Below, one piece after another: positions 1 through 15,300 of a DNA stretch of 64,000 nucleotides (positions are counted from its first letter, which is position 1; every line of letters begins with the position of its first letter). The notes under the pieces are model-generated. The model saw nothing but the letters and a program-made list of their open reading frames with translations, was not told where the DNA came from and ran no database searches. Made by a program: the position numbers and the translations under genes. The DNA lies in the NCBI RefSeq assembly GCF_011397635.1, contig NC_064752.1:5972607-6036606 (forward strand). Reading direction: 5' to 3'. The DNA is from Epinephelus fuscoguttatus (Eukaryota; Chordata; Actinopteri; Perciformes; Serranidae).

Positions 1-2900
1 TACCAGCACACAAGGAAGTTGAAGACTTTATAAAATAGTAGCAACCAGGTCGTATCAGCACATATCCAAGAGGAAGTTATGGAAATTGTGGACAAAATGC
101 TGGGGAAAAAAATGCAAATATAGCGAGAAGTGGACAGAGCTTGCTCCAAAACAAGATGAATCTGCGATTGGGTTTCACTTTCATTTCCTCTGGTGAGCCC
201 TGAAGGATGATGATGAAGAAGAGGTATGGCTAGGTGCCAGTGGTTAGCTTTGTCAGCTTGTTTAAGTATTAGCTTTTCCATGACTGCAAATGTAGCTTTC
301 CTTTGTCAATAGCTTGGAGTGTACGTACAAGCAGTGTCGGAAGGAGGGGCCAAAATTTAATGTTGTATCTGGCATTCCTGCATAGTATACCTTTAAAAAT
401 CAGGACTGGGGTCAATCGGCTTAGAAATAAGGACATACTGTGTTCACAATGACTTCATTTAAAGTCCCTCTCCACTCAAGAATGAGTTTTTCTTATGTTT
501 ATAGCCCCAAAATGTCTGACCTCACGTTCTTCTACTGAAGGGGACGATGTCTGTGCACTTCCCTAAAATCTGACATTCAAACATAGCTTGGGCAAGCTAG
601 ATAAGGTGTGTCAGTAATACGAAAGCCAATTGCTGTCTAATATAGGAAACTCTCGTTGTCAGGGGAACAGATGTCAACACAACTCTGGAAAAGAAACCTG
701 AAACCTCCAGCGCAGAGCAGACCTGGCAGTACAGAGAGCAGAGTTAGCACAGTGAAAGTTCTGACAGTAGACATGGTAGAGATGTAAACTGGACCCTGGA
801 GTTTCTTTCCGCTGCCTACCCAGAGCCTACCGAAGCTAACAAACAACATAAATAAAAGACGCAATTTGCACTGAACATTCTGATTAAACGCTAGCTAGCC
901 GGTCTGACTGAGGCTCGAACATGTATGGCTGAATCGCTTCAATGGTTTCTCTAAAGCTAGCCATGTTTCACTGGAAACAGAGTTGTTTTTATTATGCGGG
1001 AAAACCACATTAGACAAAATACTAGTTTAAGTATTTATACTTCAAAACGTGTCTGGGACTTTAAAGACTTCAGTCATGTTCAAATTACTGTCTCAACCAT
1101 CTGTTTGCTTGTGGATCGACTCCAGTCCGTCCATGCATAAATGTGTCTGCTGACAGAAGGACAGAAGTGTAGCTACAGTCATGAGTAATGAGGCAGTGAG
1201 CCAAAGGTTTATCATGAAGACCACTGTGTATGTCTCTCAGTGTTTGAATGAGTTTCACACTACAGGTGAGTCAAGAGCAAATTAAAAAAAAAAAAAAAGA
1301 CGTCAGCTCACCATTTTAATTCGACTTAATATTCACAAGAGGTCACTGTGTCAAAAGGCTGAAAAACATCACACACACTCACACACATTATCTTTAAATT
1401 CAACAAATGTAGGACTTTCTCAGAGTGCATCGCTGTTGAACACAGACAGACGAGGCGCTGGAGGCGTCAGGCACGAACTAAAGTTGTGGTTGAGCCCACA
1501 AAGCAGAAGCAATACAGGCTTTTGTGAGACAAGTGGCTCACTTCTGGTTTAGCACTCCGCTAACTTGAATCAGAAATGACTTAATGATTGAAATGATTTA
1601 ATGGTGCAGCCAAACAGTGTTATTACACTGTCATGACTAAATCTTTTTATCCCCATTCAAGTCAGTGGAGCGCTTAACGGGAAGTAGCCAGCTTGTGGGC
1701 CACACCATGTAGAAGCGGTGCCGATCATAATTAACTTTATAAACGGTAATTAATCTTTTCTGGCTTAATGCACCACTGAGCAACTTTCATGGGATGAAAA
1801 GGGCCCCACGTTCAATGCTGTATCCAGTTCTCTTTATACATTCATGCCAACAGCATCATGTGACGGATCTGGAATCGTCTTCAAAGCTTAGCACACTTCC
1901 TGGGGGCTTGTTTGTAATATGCCCTCTGGCAGCCATATTAGAGGTCCACAACTTGTTTTGAAGGGTCACACACTTAGCCTGTACAAAAATATTGACTTTA
2001 AGTACCATGACATCGCCGATCCATTTGCGGACTCCTGTTTGAAGCCTTGAGTTTGGCATTTCGGCTGTTGCTATCCTGGATTTCTGGAGTTAGAGGTGAC
2101 CGTATTTGGACCAGAGGTGGAGCTGACTCAAAGTGGCACTGCCCTTGAATATGGGCACTTTTAAACCTTAATAAAATTTAAACAGGTGAGTTATATAAAC
2201 ATTCACCCCCTGTGAAGGTTTCATGAAAAGGGAAGTTAGCTGTACAGGCTGAAACTGGCTGTAAACATGTTTATAGTACAAGCTTGTTGGCTTTATCAGC
2301 TTGTTGGTGTAAGCACTTACTTTGGTAAATTAGCCTGCTAGCTAATGATTAACATTCACAGACTGAAGAATAGTCACTATTACTGCTTGAGGCAGTCATG
2401 TCTAACTGAGCAAAGCAGCTGCAAAGGATCCAGTATCAGCATCCAAGTCCATACTGGAAGCCTCACTGATGGCATTGATTACAACCAGGCACTGGTGCCA
2501 CTGTAATGTTGAGTAATGGGGAAACATGCCCTTTCTATTGACAATGCTCCTTTTCCCCCCTCATATGGCATTTTAGGAATTTAACTGATTAGATCCAGAG
2601 TGCCAAATGAAGAAGTTGCCCATGGACACTTGGGTAGGAGATATGGCTGACAGAGGGATCAAACCCTGGATCCTCTCTTTACACAATGTTGCTGTAACAC
2701 GTAATCTTTTTGGTAGTTTGACAGCGATACGTCAGTAAGAAAGTCCTACATTTTCATCATTCATCTGTTTTGTTTTTTTTTTTTTTTGCTGCTGCTGCTG
2801 AGATTTAGCAGAGATGGTGAAGACAATGGGTTGTCGTCATCACTGTAGAAGAGCAGAGAGATGACAACACAGGAAGCAGAAAAATGGCTGACTCTTCGTC
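1..2900. other. non-coding flank, no gene recognised
   Basis: I see no exon with believable splice sites and no recognisable protein in this stretch. It holds an A-rich run near 1283-1298 and AT-rich sequence. Around 1555-1700 there is a passage about tissue-repeat phrases such as 'gctaacttgaat' that also occurs in the MHC introns further right (for example near 44985), so part of it is dispersed repeat. The right end probably borders the 3' UTR of the chmp4b-like gene. Confidence 0.5.
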
Positions 2901-2932
2901 TTTCTGTTTTTGCTTTTTTCCCCATACATTTG

Positions 2933-2938
2933 TTTATT
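2933..2938 (-). terminator. poly(A) signal of the chmp4b-like gene (putative)
   Basis: Read on the minus strand the bases are AATAAA, about 460 nt downstream of the stop codon at 3397-3399. This distance suits a short 3' UTR. It is inferred from the motif and position only. Confidence 0.4.
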
Positions 2939-3396
2939 CTTCAAATTGCTCCCAGAAACAAGCCTCGTCCTGTTCCTCCAAACACCCTTCCCTGGAAGTA
3001 TGCACTTGCACTCTCTTGCCCTATAAGTGGCCTTTCTCAAAAAGAGATTTTTCAATACATAAACGCAGGCTGTCAGGGCACGACTTCTGCCCTTCCATAG
3101 TCTCTGCCCTTTAGAAACAGATAAGTGTACAGCTGGAGCAAAGAGATTTTTACTGTTACATTAATCAGAGAAGAAAAACCTTGGTTCATTTTAAGTCAGT
3201 GAATATGTGCACAAGTGCATACTTTGGGGTTGGGGTATGGTTAGATATTGGGACATAGCCTTCACGACAGAGCAGCATGCTAGTAGCCAGCCCAGGAGCC
3301 CAGAGTCCATGTCTCTCTTCCAGATGTCTGGGAGAAGCCTTATAGCACAGAGACAGACAGGAGAGGGGTGCTAGCTAGCTAGCAGGGCAAGCTAGC

Positions 3397-6300
3397 TTAG
3401 TTAGCCGCCCAGGCCTCCAGGTCCGCCATGTCATCCTCGTCTTCTTCCTCCTTCTTCTTGGCTAAAAAAGGAACACACAGACATAAAGCATTATATTTAA
3501 TGATGTTATTGTGCAGATATTTGTGATGTGGACAATATGTGTGAATTAAATCGAATTTTTATTTAGTGATGTATCGTACCTGGTCTAGCTGGTAGTGATG
3601 TAGATGGTACGCTGGGTAGAGGAACGTCCTCTGTTCCTTCAATTTCCAGAAGATTTTTATCCAGCTCTTCCTGTTCCAGATCCTCCAGCTCAGCCATAAG
3701 CTCATCCTGAACACACACACACACACAAGTAAGTAATCAAGAAACCAGGTATGTGCAGGCATACCACACAGACTAATTAAAGGATGAATAAATTACCATT
3801 TGTGTATCACATTTCAAGTGGTCTCCGTTCAGTTATTTGGTCCGCACTAGGGTTTGACTGACAGCTTTAACACCAGCCCAAACGAACCGTACTAACCATG
3901 CAAACGGGCCTAAGCTATTTTCAACCGAACAAAAAAGTTAAGGAATGGAAGCACCCTGATCTATCCTCTCGTCAAAGCTCGACTCCACTGACAAAACAGT
4001 AATTTTACCTTGCTGAACAGGGGAGCTGCTGGTCTACCACTGCCCTGATGAGTTAGTTACCCTTTCAAACACTAGTCACACAATAACACAAACAAACTAA
4101 CCGATCGGGGTAGTGATAGACCAGCAGCTCCTGTGTTTAGTGAGGTAAAATCACTATCTTTGTCAGTGGAGTCTGGCTGCAAATAGAGCATGGATTATTT
4201 TCACTTTCAGTTCGGTTTCCCATCAGAGAGGGCTGTGTGTTTGGGGAGTACTGAGCATATGACCGGATAAATGAGCCTTGGATTACACTGCATGAGTTCA
4301 TGAAAGGGTGAGTGAGTGTGGGTGAGAAACTGATATACAAATGGTCATTGGGGTTCCTTTAATGTTATGATTAAAGACTAATTTCTTTCATCTGATTCCA
4401 ATGCCAGCAGCTACAACTTAAAGTGTATATTATCGTGTTTGTTATTAATTATTCATGACAGTTGGGCAGAGCTCAAGAGATACACTACATATGATACTGC
4501 ACTCTTCACCAAGTCAAGTCTCTGCAGCGTTTTGCCTTCATGTCTAAAGTTAAGTCCATTTGCTTGACATTTTTACAACTCGCGTCCCACTTGTGTACAA
4601 GTCTCACGTCTACAGCCCTGCATTGATAAATATTGTAACACATCTACTGTAAAAAGTGTCATGCAGGGGTCCTAATATTAATACTAGAGTCTATTAGAGC
4701 TTGTTTGGTTAATGAATGAAGCTGTACAAAAATTGTTGCAGCTGTGAGGTTTGTCTCTGACTAATTGATGACCCTGAACTCTTCCCTGATAGTTCCACGG
4801 CCATCAGAAAGTACAACCCCATCTGGTTTGTCTGGTTGAAATGCAGGTAAGATTCCAGATTTCAGGAAATTGTTTTAGTCTATGTTCTTACCTCGTCGTA
4901 CTCTTCTCCGAAACCAATCGGTCTGGAAATTACATCTGAGATTTCTTGGGCCACTTCCTGTTGTTCTGTGATGTCCGCCATCAGTTCGTCTACTTTGTTG
5001 ATGTCCCTGTGAAACAGAAGGACACGAAGAGAGAGATGACATCAAAATGGATGCATGAATACAAATGGCTCTGCACAAACCAAGAAACTGGTGTCTATAA
5101 GATTCTTGGACGATATGTTTATCTCCCGATTCAATACTATCATGATACTTGAGTGCCGATTCAATATATATTGCTATTTTTAAGTATTGCAATTTGTGAT
5201 TTTTGTTTGCATTTTTAAATACTGGCCAACGGGAAGAGGCTGAATCATACACTCCTAGAGACAGTTTATCATGAGGTATAGTTACAAAAACAACGTCAGC
5301 CAGTCTTTTATGTCAGCAGCATCATATAGCGCATGGAAAAGTGGTAAATAAACTAGTAACTGTTTTAACCCCAGCAGGATACCAACCCTGGACCTTCCGC
5401 ATGAAAGACAAGTGCTCTAGCCACTACATTAGGGAGGCCCACTACACTAAGGTAGAACGGGAGGACAGTGGCCCCACTGGTTTGTTTCCTATAAAGTTCA
5501 GAGTTAGTCAAGAAAAGAAAACTAAAACTGCACCAACATGGCAACATTTTGGATTTGAAGCTGCACAGGCCTTTTTGAGCTAAACTTATGTCGGACCCTA
5601 TATTTCTCTTTATTCCGGTCACTCACTTTGAAAGCGTCACGATGGACGAGGAGCGGCTGATTCTTGAAAGTGAAATGAAGACTAATCTTTACAATTCCTC
5701 TTAATTTCACTACAAAAGCACAAATGAGAAAAGAATTAGCTGGCCAGGAACCCCGCAGTCCCTCTGCCCCTCCCCACCACTAGGAGACTATTCGCCGGTA
5801 GGAGAGCGGGAGGAAGCTCTGGAAATGGACCTCCAGTAGCTGTTGCAACTTGAATTTAGCCAGCACAAACCCCAGGGCCGGGGTACCCAGTGGGCAGGGT
5901 CTAATGTGTGTAACGGCAGTAACAGAAAGTTTGCTAATCCGTTTTTCTGCTTTCTCGCATCAGACTTTTTTTCCTTGAAATGGATATGACAGCACATTAC
6001 TTCCTGACCACCACAATAAAAGTGGCAACTTCTTTCCACCTCCGCATTTGAATTCTATCAATTCAGGCATAAAATAATCAATTATGAAAATCTTAAAAAG
6101 AAACATTCCAATACATGAGGGAATCAGTGTTTTTCCCCTCCCCATCACCTAGCAAAGGCAAACAAAGAACAACAAAAGGCAGCTGATTATAAAAGGAATA
6201 AGACAAGAAAATCTATAAACTTAAACTCATAATACTTAAAATAACCTCAGCAGCACCCAAAAAAATCTAACCTGTAACTTGTTTCTAAATGTCTCTTACA

Positions 6301-9300
6301 TGTGTTGGTGTGCAGCCTCCATTGCCTTGGCGGCAATGCTCATGTTCTTGAGCACTTCTGTGTTGGTGTTGGCATTCTCTAGCGCCTCCCTCTGGAATTC
6401 AATGGTAGACAACGTCCCGTCGATCTGAAGCAGCTGCTTCTCATAGCGCTTCTTCCTTTTCAAGGCCTGCAGAGCCGCTGGACAGAAAAAGAAAGGACGG
6501 ATCAAAGTTTGGTCAGGAGACAGATACAATGCTTTTTCTTTTAGGAGTAAATTTGTGTTGAAAATGTTAAGTATGAGACAATGAGACAAAGACCTATAGA
6601 CACATATCTGTTGAATGCAGCAGCAGCAGCTTGCTTTGCATGTCTGAGGACAAATAAGGAGCAGGTAGAGCTGTGCTGCTGCAAGATGAGCTTCAGTGAA
6701 ATGTTTGCATGATGAATTACAGTGTTTGTCCTAATGGAGCAGGACTCGGTTAATCTGATAAAATCCCGTCTGAGCCAAATCTCTGCCTGCAGACGCAATA
6801 TGCTTTGGACAGACTACTTTAAGTTTGTCCTCTCTCTAGCATCTCATTGAGCTCACAGAGATCTGGTCTTATCTGAAACAACAGAGATGAAAATATTTGG
6901 TAAACCTGAGGCTGCTGTTGGATTAGCTGGATTTAGTAGCTGGATTTCTATCACTGGAAAGAACAGCTTGACTGAGTACAACAAAGTGACTTTTGTAGTA
7001 TGAGTGCTGAAACAATTAGTTGATTAGGCCTAATTAATTAGGCGATTCAAAAAGAATTCATGAACAAGTACTTCACATTGATCGTTTGAGACATTTATGA
7101 AGCAAAAATGACAAACTTTACTGGTTCCAGCTTCTCAAATGTGAGGATTTTTTGAACTGATGATAGTAAACTAAACTTCTTTTGGTTTTAGACTTGGGCT
7201 CATGGAAATTGTGATTGTCCCTTTTTACTAAATTCTGACACAGGGTGCTCCAGAGATGACATCCTGGTTCCCTTGTCAAAATACCAATGTGACTTTTCCA
7301 TTGGATTGAATTTCGGATTATTGCAGAAAATAAGCTCTGTGGCAAATGAGTTTATGATACTTTTGAAAATGCAATTGCCAGAATTAAAAAGCGAACATTA
7401 GTCTATAAGCTAACTACACCACAGTCGCATGACCTAAGACCTTTTTAAGACACACAAAAGCTTCAAAATTCTCAAGTAGGGTATTTACAGACATCTTTTA
7501 TGTTATAGAACAAAACGTTAAAGTCTCTTAAGCTTGTGTCAACCACAGAAGAACCCACTGACTCTGACACGAGGGAGCAGGGAGTGGTTAAATGCAGGTA
7601 AAAATTTCCAGACAGACTTTTCAATTAATTCTGCAATTTTACTACTTAAACTTGAGTTAACTTATTGCCAACTAACATTCTGTCAATTAACTAATACACT
7701 AAATGTTACAGGTCTCTCTTGTGTATTTATTTATTTTTTCACTGACTGTATATCCTGTATTAATCATTTCAGTATATGTGTCCACAGTATATTTTGGCAC
7801 TTGCCTTCCTCCATGTGGTTTAATTACACAGAAAAAAACATCTAAACCAGAACACAGGGAAATCCCCTTTGGTTCTGATAAGGGAAAGCACCTCATCCAC
7901 AGAGGCGGTGACTTAAACCTGCTGAGTCATATGTGACGAGGGAAGTGGGTGATGAAGTCACAAGAGATAAGAATGTATGCTGGAGTGTGTCTGGATTACA
8001 GCCTCCGTTTGGAATCAAGATTATAAGATGCAGTTACATAAGGTTTAGCTTTGAATAAAACTCAAAGATCAGGATTTGACGTTAAAATAGTTTCCACTTG
8101 CTGTCACCCTTTTGAGCGGCAACCGTACAGTAAAATACACACATACAATAATCTTTGTTTTCATCTTGCTTCGCTGCTGCTATAGTGATGCTTTCCCTGT
8201 CCGAGATCTGTATCATGCAAATGTCCACACAAAGTCTTTCTGTTTTAAGCAGGTTATTATTTAAAGGGATAGTTCAGATCATTTGAAGTAGGGCTATATG
8301 AGATTCTTACCCATACTCAGCAGCTTCTGTGATCAGTGAGCTAAAATTATTTTTTTTGTCAACAGAGTATGGAATTTTGACGAGAGCATAAATGGGAAAC
8401 TAAAGCCTTTATCACCTTGCACGTCAGAAAGGGCTGTCTATGTTTAGGTAAAGCAGTGAAAATATTCTCAGTAGCGAGTATACTAAAACTGATGTTGATT
8501 TTTTAGGGGGAGTTCATGGCGGACTTTGCGATATCAGCAAATATTGTATCATTGTCCAAAGAATCGATATAATATCATGAAGTAGGGATGCGCGATATTG
8601 GATTTTTTTTGCCCGTATTGATCTGCTGATATGTAACAACTCATGTCGATATATCCACTTTTTTCCCAACCTAATTTCAGTGATCATCAAATCTCTTCTG
8701 TGGTGGAATTAACACCATATTATGCCTGTATACCTTCATTGTGATGACCCACCGGCAGATGAAGACATGAAATACAATACTTATTAATGTATGTAATATT
8801 CATTCATGGAACAAGATAAGAAAAATAATCTTGGCCAATTCTGATTAATTTTGAAGCTGATATTGACTGATACCAATGACATGATATTATTGCGCATCCC
8901 TATCATGAAGAGACTTGTGATTTACACCCTGAATTCCCATCAGCCTCCACTGTACTTTGTGTTTAGTGCTAATTAGCAAATGCCAGCAAGCTAAAACACT
9001 AAACTAAAGCCCTTTTTAAATAGGAATTGTGCGACTTTGCAGGAAAGCCCAATCAGTCTTCTTTCAGCATGGGCAGCATAAAAACAAAATCGGAGAGTAC
9101 AACAAAATGCATCATCCAGAATGTGCCATTTTCGGGGCAATGAGGGGCGTGAGTAAGTAACAAAACATGTAGCTCAGCATGTGACATAAACAGTGATGCA
9201 GTGTTGCCAACTTAGCGAATTTGTCGTTATATTTAGTCACTTTTCAGACCCCTCTAGCGACTCTTTTTCAAAAAAGCGACTAGCGACAAATCTAGCGACT

Positions 9301-12300
9301 TTTTCTGATGTTATTGAAGACTTCTGGAGACTCTGTTGTGAGAGCACGTATCATTCTTATTCTTCTCAACGAGCAGCGGATGCTGCTGTGGGCTCCTCTC
9401 TTGCCCCTAAGCACTCACAGACAGCCCAGTCCTCCCTCCCAGCAGCAGTCAGAGCAGGAGATGTTAACCCCTCCACCTCCAGACTGCAAGTGAATCGCGC
9501 ATGTGTGGAACCGCCGCTGGCTGATCCCGAACTGGTTTACAGTCAGGGCGGGATGTAAATGTAAAATTTTCTTTGTCTAATATAAATCACTGAAAGAATG
9601 TTCATTTGTAGTTCTAAACATTTTCAGGGTGTTTTTTTACTCAGTTTTTGTCTCGCCCATGACATTATGCCTCTCTCCTACAGCAGCCATTACAATTACA
9701 TGCATATGAACAATTATGCAAATTAGGCAATGATGTCACTTAGCAACTTCTAGTGACTTTTAGGACAGCCAATAGCTACTTTTCTTACTGAGGAGTTGGC
9801 AACAGTGCAGTGACGTACTCTGAGGGAAGCCGCGGCTGGTCAGTCCTTCGGCGATTCTCTCATAAGTCGGCCCATCCTTCACCGTTCCCGTCATCTGACG
9901 GTTAATGGCCTCTTAGTTTGTGAGGACAAGGAGGGCGCGCAATTCCTTGTCTCCTCAGTTGCTCATCTTTACAGTGTCTGTCAGGTTTGTGTTTCCCTCT
10001 TGCTACTAGCTGCTCATTTCTGCTATCAGCTGTTTCCTGTTAGTTCACTGCCAGTGGGTCGCACGTGCAGCATCATCAACAGCTCCTCCCACAAGTCATC
10101 AACAGCCCCTCCCGTGGCGGAAGGCCGCCTCGTTCCGCCAATATGTCTACCCTACGAGGCAGAAAATTGGGCACCTTGCCTGCAAAACAGCCCAACATTC
10201 ACCAAAAATCTGGCAGTGTATAAGGGGCTTAAGACTGTGAACATGGGAAACATCATACCAGCTTTACATCAATTTGTTAGCATTGTCATTGTGAGCATGT
10301 TTGCCTAGCCATGTTAGCATCTAGCTCAAAGCAACATTGTGCCTCAGTACAGCCTCACAGAGCCGCTAACATGACAGAACTTTTTTTTCTATTAAAAAAA
10401 TGAAGCCAAGGTTCTCATATATTGCACGCAGCTGTACACGAACTTCTTAACTGGAACTGGAAAATTATAATCCATCAGAACATTTCAGATATAGAAAAAA
10501 GACGAATTTTTATCAATCTAAACAAACAACTCTTTATCGATCTACTGACCAGACTGGTTGGTCTGGTCCACCAGGAGCCAGAGAGCAGCTGACAGTTCCT
10601 GTTTCATCTGATTATTCTGGCACCTGGCTCTATCCCTGGACTGATAACATCATTACCCAACATCACACACAGCATAATTAGATTATCTCAGTGGCGGAGC
10701 TGCATTCAGACCACACCCTTGAATTATAGGTCACCTTTTGTGACCCTTTGTTTTTCCTGTTGTCCTGCTTTTTTCTCCTGACTGCTTCAAACCTCATTTT
10801 TCAGTAGCGACTCTACACGTCAAGTATGATTTACGAGTACAGTCTGTTTTCTGTTGCGTTGTCACTTTTATCAACGGAAATGTAAGATATACTTGTCAGT
10901 GACAGGGCTGGAGGCTTCCTCACTATTATTACTGGAAAAATGAATCCATTAACTGGGCTTTTTAGACGGCCTGAAGTCAAACAGCGAGAAGTAGGTGCAG
11001 TATAGCAGTTAATTGTGTAAACACCAAAATCTGAGAGAGCCATCGTGCAGATGCTGGTAGAGTTTGGTATATTTGCTTTCAGGAATTAGAGATTGTGTGT
11101 ATGGTTCTTCATCTCCCAACAAGAGGGAGGCTGACTGATTGGATGAACTATGTTGAAAATCAGGTTTAAGAGTTGAAAGCTGATTAAACACGTGTGAGGA
11201 ACAGTTACAGGACTTTTAAAACCAGTTATAAATGAGCCATTTTTCCTGGAAAGAGTTTATGGTTGCATCACAGATCTCACTGCAACCTCAGTGGGAATCT
11301 GGCTGTATGTAATCAGCGGTGTATCATATTATTATTATTGTGGCCGAAAATATCACAGTAAATAGTGTCATCACAACATTTTAAAACTCTCCTGAAATAC
11401 TTTTAATAGCTAAATAACAGTAAAATTACAAAACAACGTGTTTGCCTTGAACTTTAACCAACTTAACAAATAGTTGGACTCTGCAAAGGCACCAGCATAG
11501 CATACACTTTACACACTATCAACAGGAGCTGGCTGGTTTTAATGGTAAAAATAAATTTTATAAGGCCAAACGTGTGTTAATGCACAAAGAACAACGAGCT
11601 ACACCACGAGGCGAATGCAAATATGTGACTTGTCTGGCCTATGCGAGTGGTGTCCCACACAAAACATGAACCTTCACTGTGGTCAGAGCTGACGCAGTAA
11701 GAACACTGGTACAAAAGTGCTTGCACGCAGCTAATCAAAATAAAACTGGTGGTAAAAACAGGAGTGCAGTGCAGCATTCACAGCCTTCTATGGTAGCATA
11801 TAGGAATTGTTGTTGGTGTTATTATAATTAAAAGCAATCAGGCTTGTGTAGCAGTATGGTATACCAGGGTATTTGGGGTAACCTTATGACCAGAGAGACC
11901 AGAGAGAGACAGCAGGGGAAAACAACATATTTATTTACATCTAACTTGGTAAAATATGGATTTATTTGGTACAAACCAGAGGTGGTGATTGTTGAAACAG
12001 TGGACTAACTACAGGACTAACAAAGCCAACTACAACAACTTTGGGGAGTTTTATTTTGTTTGTTGGGTTTTACTGAAGTGTGTTTTACAATGACTTAACA
12101 GGGCAATTAAGCTAGTCTTGGTTCAGCGAAAGAGAAACGTTTTGTTTAATAAGGCAAATAATTGTAAGAATATTTCCTGTCATGACATTTTGTGAGTTTA
12201 ACCTGTGCACAAATACAATCATATACTGTATACTCTCGTGAAATGCCTGATACCAGTCACCTTTAAACCAGTATACTGGCACATCTCTATATGTAAGTAA

Positions 12301-15300
12301 CACTGAGTAAGTGACACTACATGCTGCGAACATATTGAGTAACACTTTCAATCAATGTAGACCGCCTGAGAGGGTTGACAGATTTGACAGTCAATGGTCT
12401 TGTTGACCCTTCCCCAAACAGTCTGAGTTGAAACAGGACGAGCGTCACCTCAGTTAACCTGATCAAAAAGCTCAAGAGGCCATGTCTGCATGTTTCCCTC
12501 ATATTTTGTTCTCATGTCATCACCATCCCTGTTCTTCAAATGCAAAGTTATTCAAGCTAACAAGCAGATATCAGGCAAATTAATCCTGTTTATTCTCATC
12601 CAGCTGATTTGGTTCTTTGAAAGCAGTTTCAGGATTGATTTGATAACCCTGGATGCAGTGCGCTCTTTTCTGAAATAAAGGTAAAACTACTGGAGAGTTG
12701 AAACCATGAGCAGCATGCATATGACTGGCTAACTGCTGATCATGTGATTGTGGATACATGAAGTAGGTGTGATGAGAATCGGCCCAGCATGCATTGATTT
12801 AATACATTCAATCATAATCTCATTTTATAAGTGCTCCTGCATTGTTACGGGTGTCAATTTGTTCGAAATTTTGCTCAGCAATAGGCGTTTTCAAACTGGA
12901 GAAAGTTTTATTATATTTCTAAGAACGCCACTTTTTATTGTGTCCACACTGCCAGAGCTAGAAACAATCGTGGTTCTTAAAAGGCTGCTTTGATGGACTT
13001 TTTCAGCTCCTATTTCAGAGGACGCTTGAGTGATGAAATGTGTATTGATTGGTCCAGACCTAAGTGTATTGCAACTGGTTGAACACACGAACCAATGCAG
13101 CAATGTTAACCGCCATTTAACAATAAATAAATAAAACAAATGACCATTGGCTGTGTCAGCAACAGGCAACACTAAACACAAACCGATGGTGGAAACGGAC
13201 CGATGATGAACTCCAGGTTTAACTGAACATATCTGCGACGGGGAAATTACACCACAAAGCATTCATTATAACAAGAATTGGAAACTTTTTGTCTATATGT
13301 CACCGGGACCGTGGATTCCTAAATTAACCAACCACTCAATAGATTACTATTGTTTGGCTGATGAGTGGAGCAAATCCAACAGCCGCTTGCAGATTTTACC
13401 AGCACATGGCTGGTGTCTGGTGCTAATTTACAACCCTAATTATGACTTTATCACATCAAACACAATGTTAGTACAATTTGCACTACAATTTGCACAAAAA
13501 ACCCACAAATTTTATTGGGAACCCACTCAAATAACCTCCTGTGGGTTCCAGGGACTCACTACAATGAAAACCTTACAACATCTCTGACTCAGTTATTCAC
13601 GTAAGAAGAATGAGGCAGAGTACATCCTGTACTGCTTCTAAAACCACCACAGAGTTAACAAGTGTTTATACTGAGAGTCATTTCAATTACAACCAGTTCC
13701 AAACTAACAAGAACCAGATTTTTTTGTTGTTTATTTAATCATTTTAAGCCTTTTAAATGGGCTTGTAAATTCCTGAAAGCAACGTTTGGTCCACTGCACC
13801 TCTGTCTTCGTTGCTGGTGACACATATTTCAACCCACATGAAGAGAGTTACGGTTGACTGGAGCAAGTGCTGAAAGTATGGCTAAGAAATGAGGAAGCTC
13901 GCTTCACATGACAAAGAATGTGACAGGAAGTTTAAAACATGTTATGTTTGTGCCTTATTCATTAAGACATCCCACGAAACTGTGAGGGAATTACCTTTAT
14001 TCTTTGAATTTAGGTTTCTGGAAAAAATTAAAGGACGACTCTGACTACGTTCAGACTCAAAATCAAGCAGTTTTCACTGTATAAATCTGAACAATCACCA
14101 AAATTGAAGTCCCACATTTGCACACCTTGAAGTAGCTACATTTCTAAATAGCTGAGGTGCAAACGTTGGTAAGTTCAGCTATGATCCCAGTGAGCACCAG
14201 AAAGCTTCAGATCTAAGAAGCTGAGAGTGACTTTTTCCTTTAAATTACGACAGCACAGTGTTATTTCTGTAAACGGTCTATTTATGACCAAAGCATTTAC
14301 AAGTAATACAGTTAAAATGGAGAAAATATGAATTTGCTGCGTTGCGAGTCAATTCAAAGGGATACTTTACCGATTTTCAACCAGCTTTGTGTCATAACAA
14401 CGTGGGTATGTGTAAATGAACTGTGCACTTCGGCTGACCAGTGCCCAGATCTTCCTGCTCATCTCTCAGCTTGCTAGATTGTTCTTCCTCATTTTCATAG
14501 GCCCGCCACCACGAACACAGAGTATAAAAGCCGATCAAGAGAGGAACCTTACAGATTGTTTGTTGCCGACTGGTTGCCATATTGTTCCTGTGTCAAAACA
14601 GACAAGGTCGCGTTACATCACCTAAAAGTGGAAGTGTTTCTTGGTCCAGTGCAGCACAGTGCATTGTGGTATTTTGAGGTTTTCTACTGCTTGAGCAAAA
14701 GCAAATGTGTCTCTGTTTTCTGGCCATGTAGCACTAACATCAAAACTCATTGATTGATGATTGATTCTCCTCTACAGACAACCCAGTTTTATGAAAAGAC
14801 CATCTTTAATAGCTGTGAAATACTTCTTTAAGTAGTGCTCCTAAAATTTTCAGCAGGAAGCATCGGTGCTGCTTGTGGAAAAACTGGAGACAGACTCTTT
14901 GTAAACTCCATGGTGGCAGGAGGCTGCAGTCCACCAGGATCCAAACTTCATGCTACAAAAACTGCTTCTTCCCATCTGCAGCTGGCCTTTTCCTGCACAA
15001 GACTTTTTCATTCTTTTTAACAGCTAGGATATACAGTTGAGGTCAAAAGTTTACATACACTCATAAACAACACGTTTGTCATAGATAGGGTTGCGACTGC
15101 ATGAGATTTGCATGGTACGATAACTATCTCAGGAAAATAGCCATCCACAAGCGTCTGGTTGAATCTCTGACTGCTGCTCTTGAGCGAATCGGTGCAGTTC
15201 AAATAAATATGTCGGCTATCTGTCATGGACTTGTTTCTGCAATAAAGTCAAAGTGCTCTTGATGAGGTTAAAGTCAGTACTTTGGGAACCTTAATCTAAT

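Noticed and set aside
2861..3114. Overlapping plus-strand frames of 76-79 aa
   Set aside because: They lie in the probable 3' UTR of the chmp4b-like gene, on the opposite strand, without motif or splice support.
9193..9558. 121-aa frame in the MITE at 9199
   Set aside because: It begins inside the target duplication and runs through MITE sequence; no known domain.
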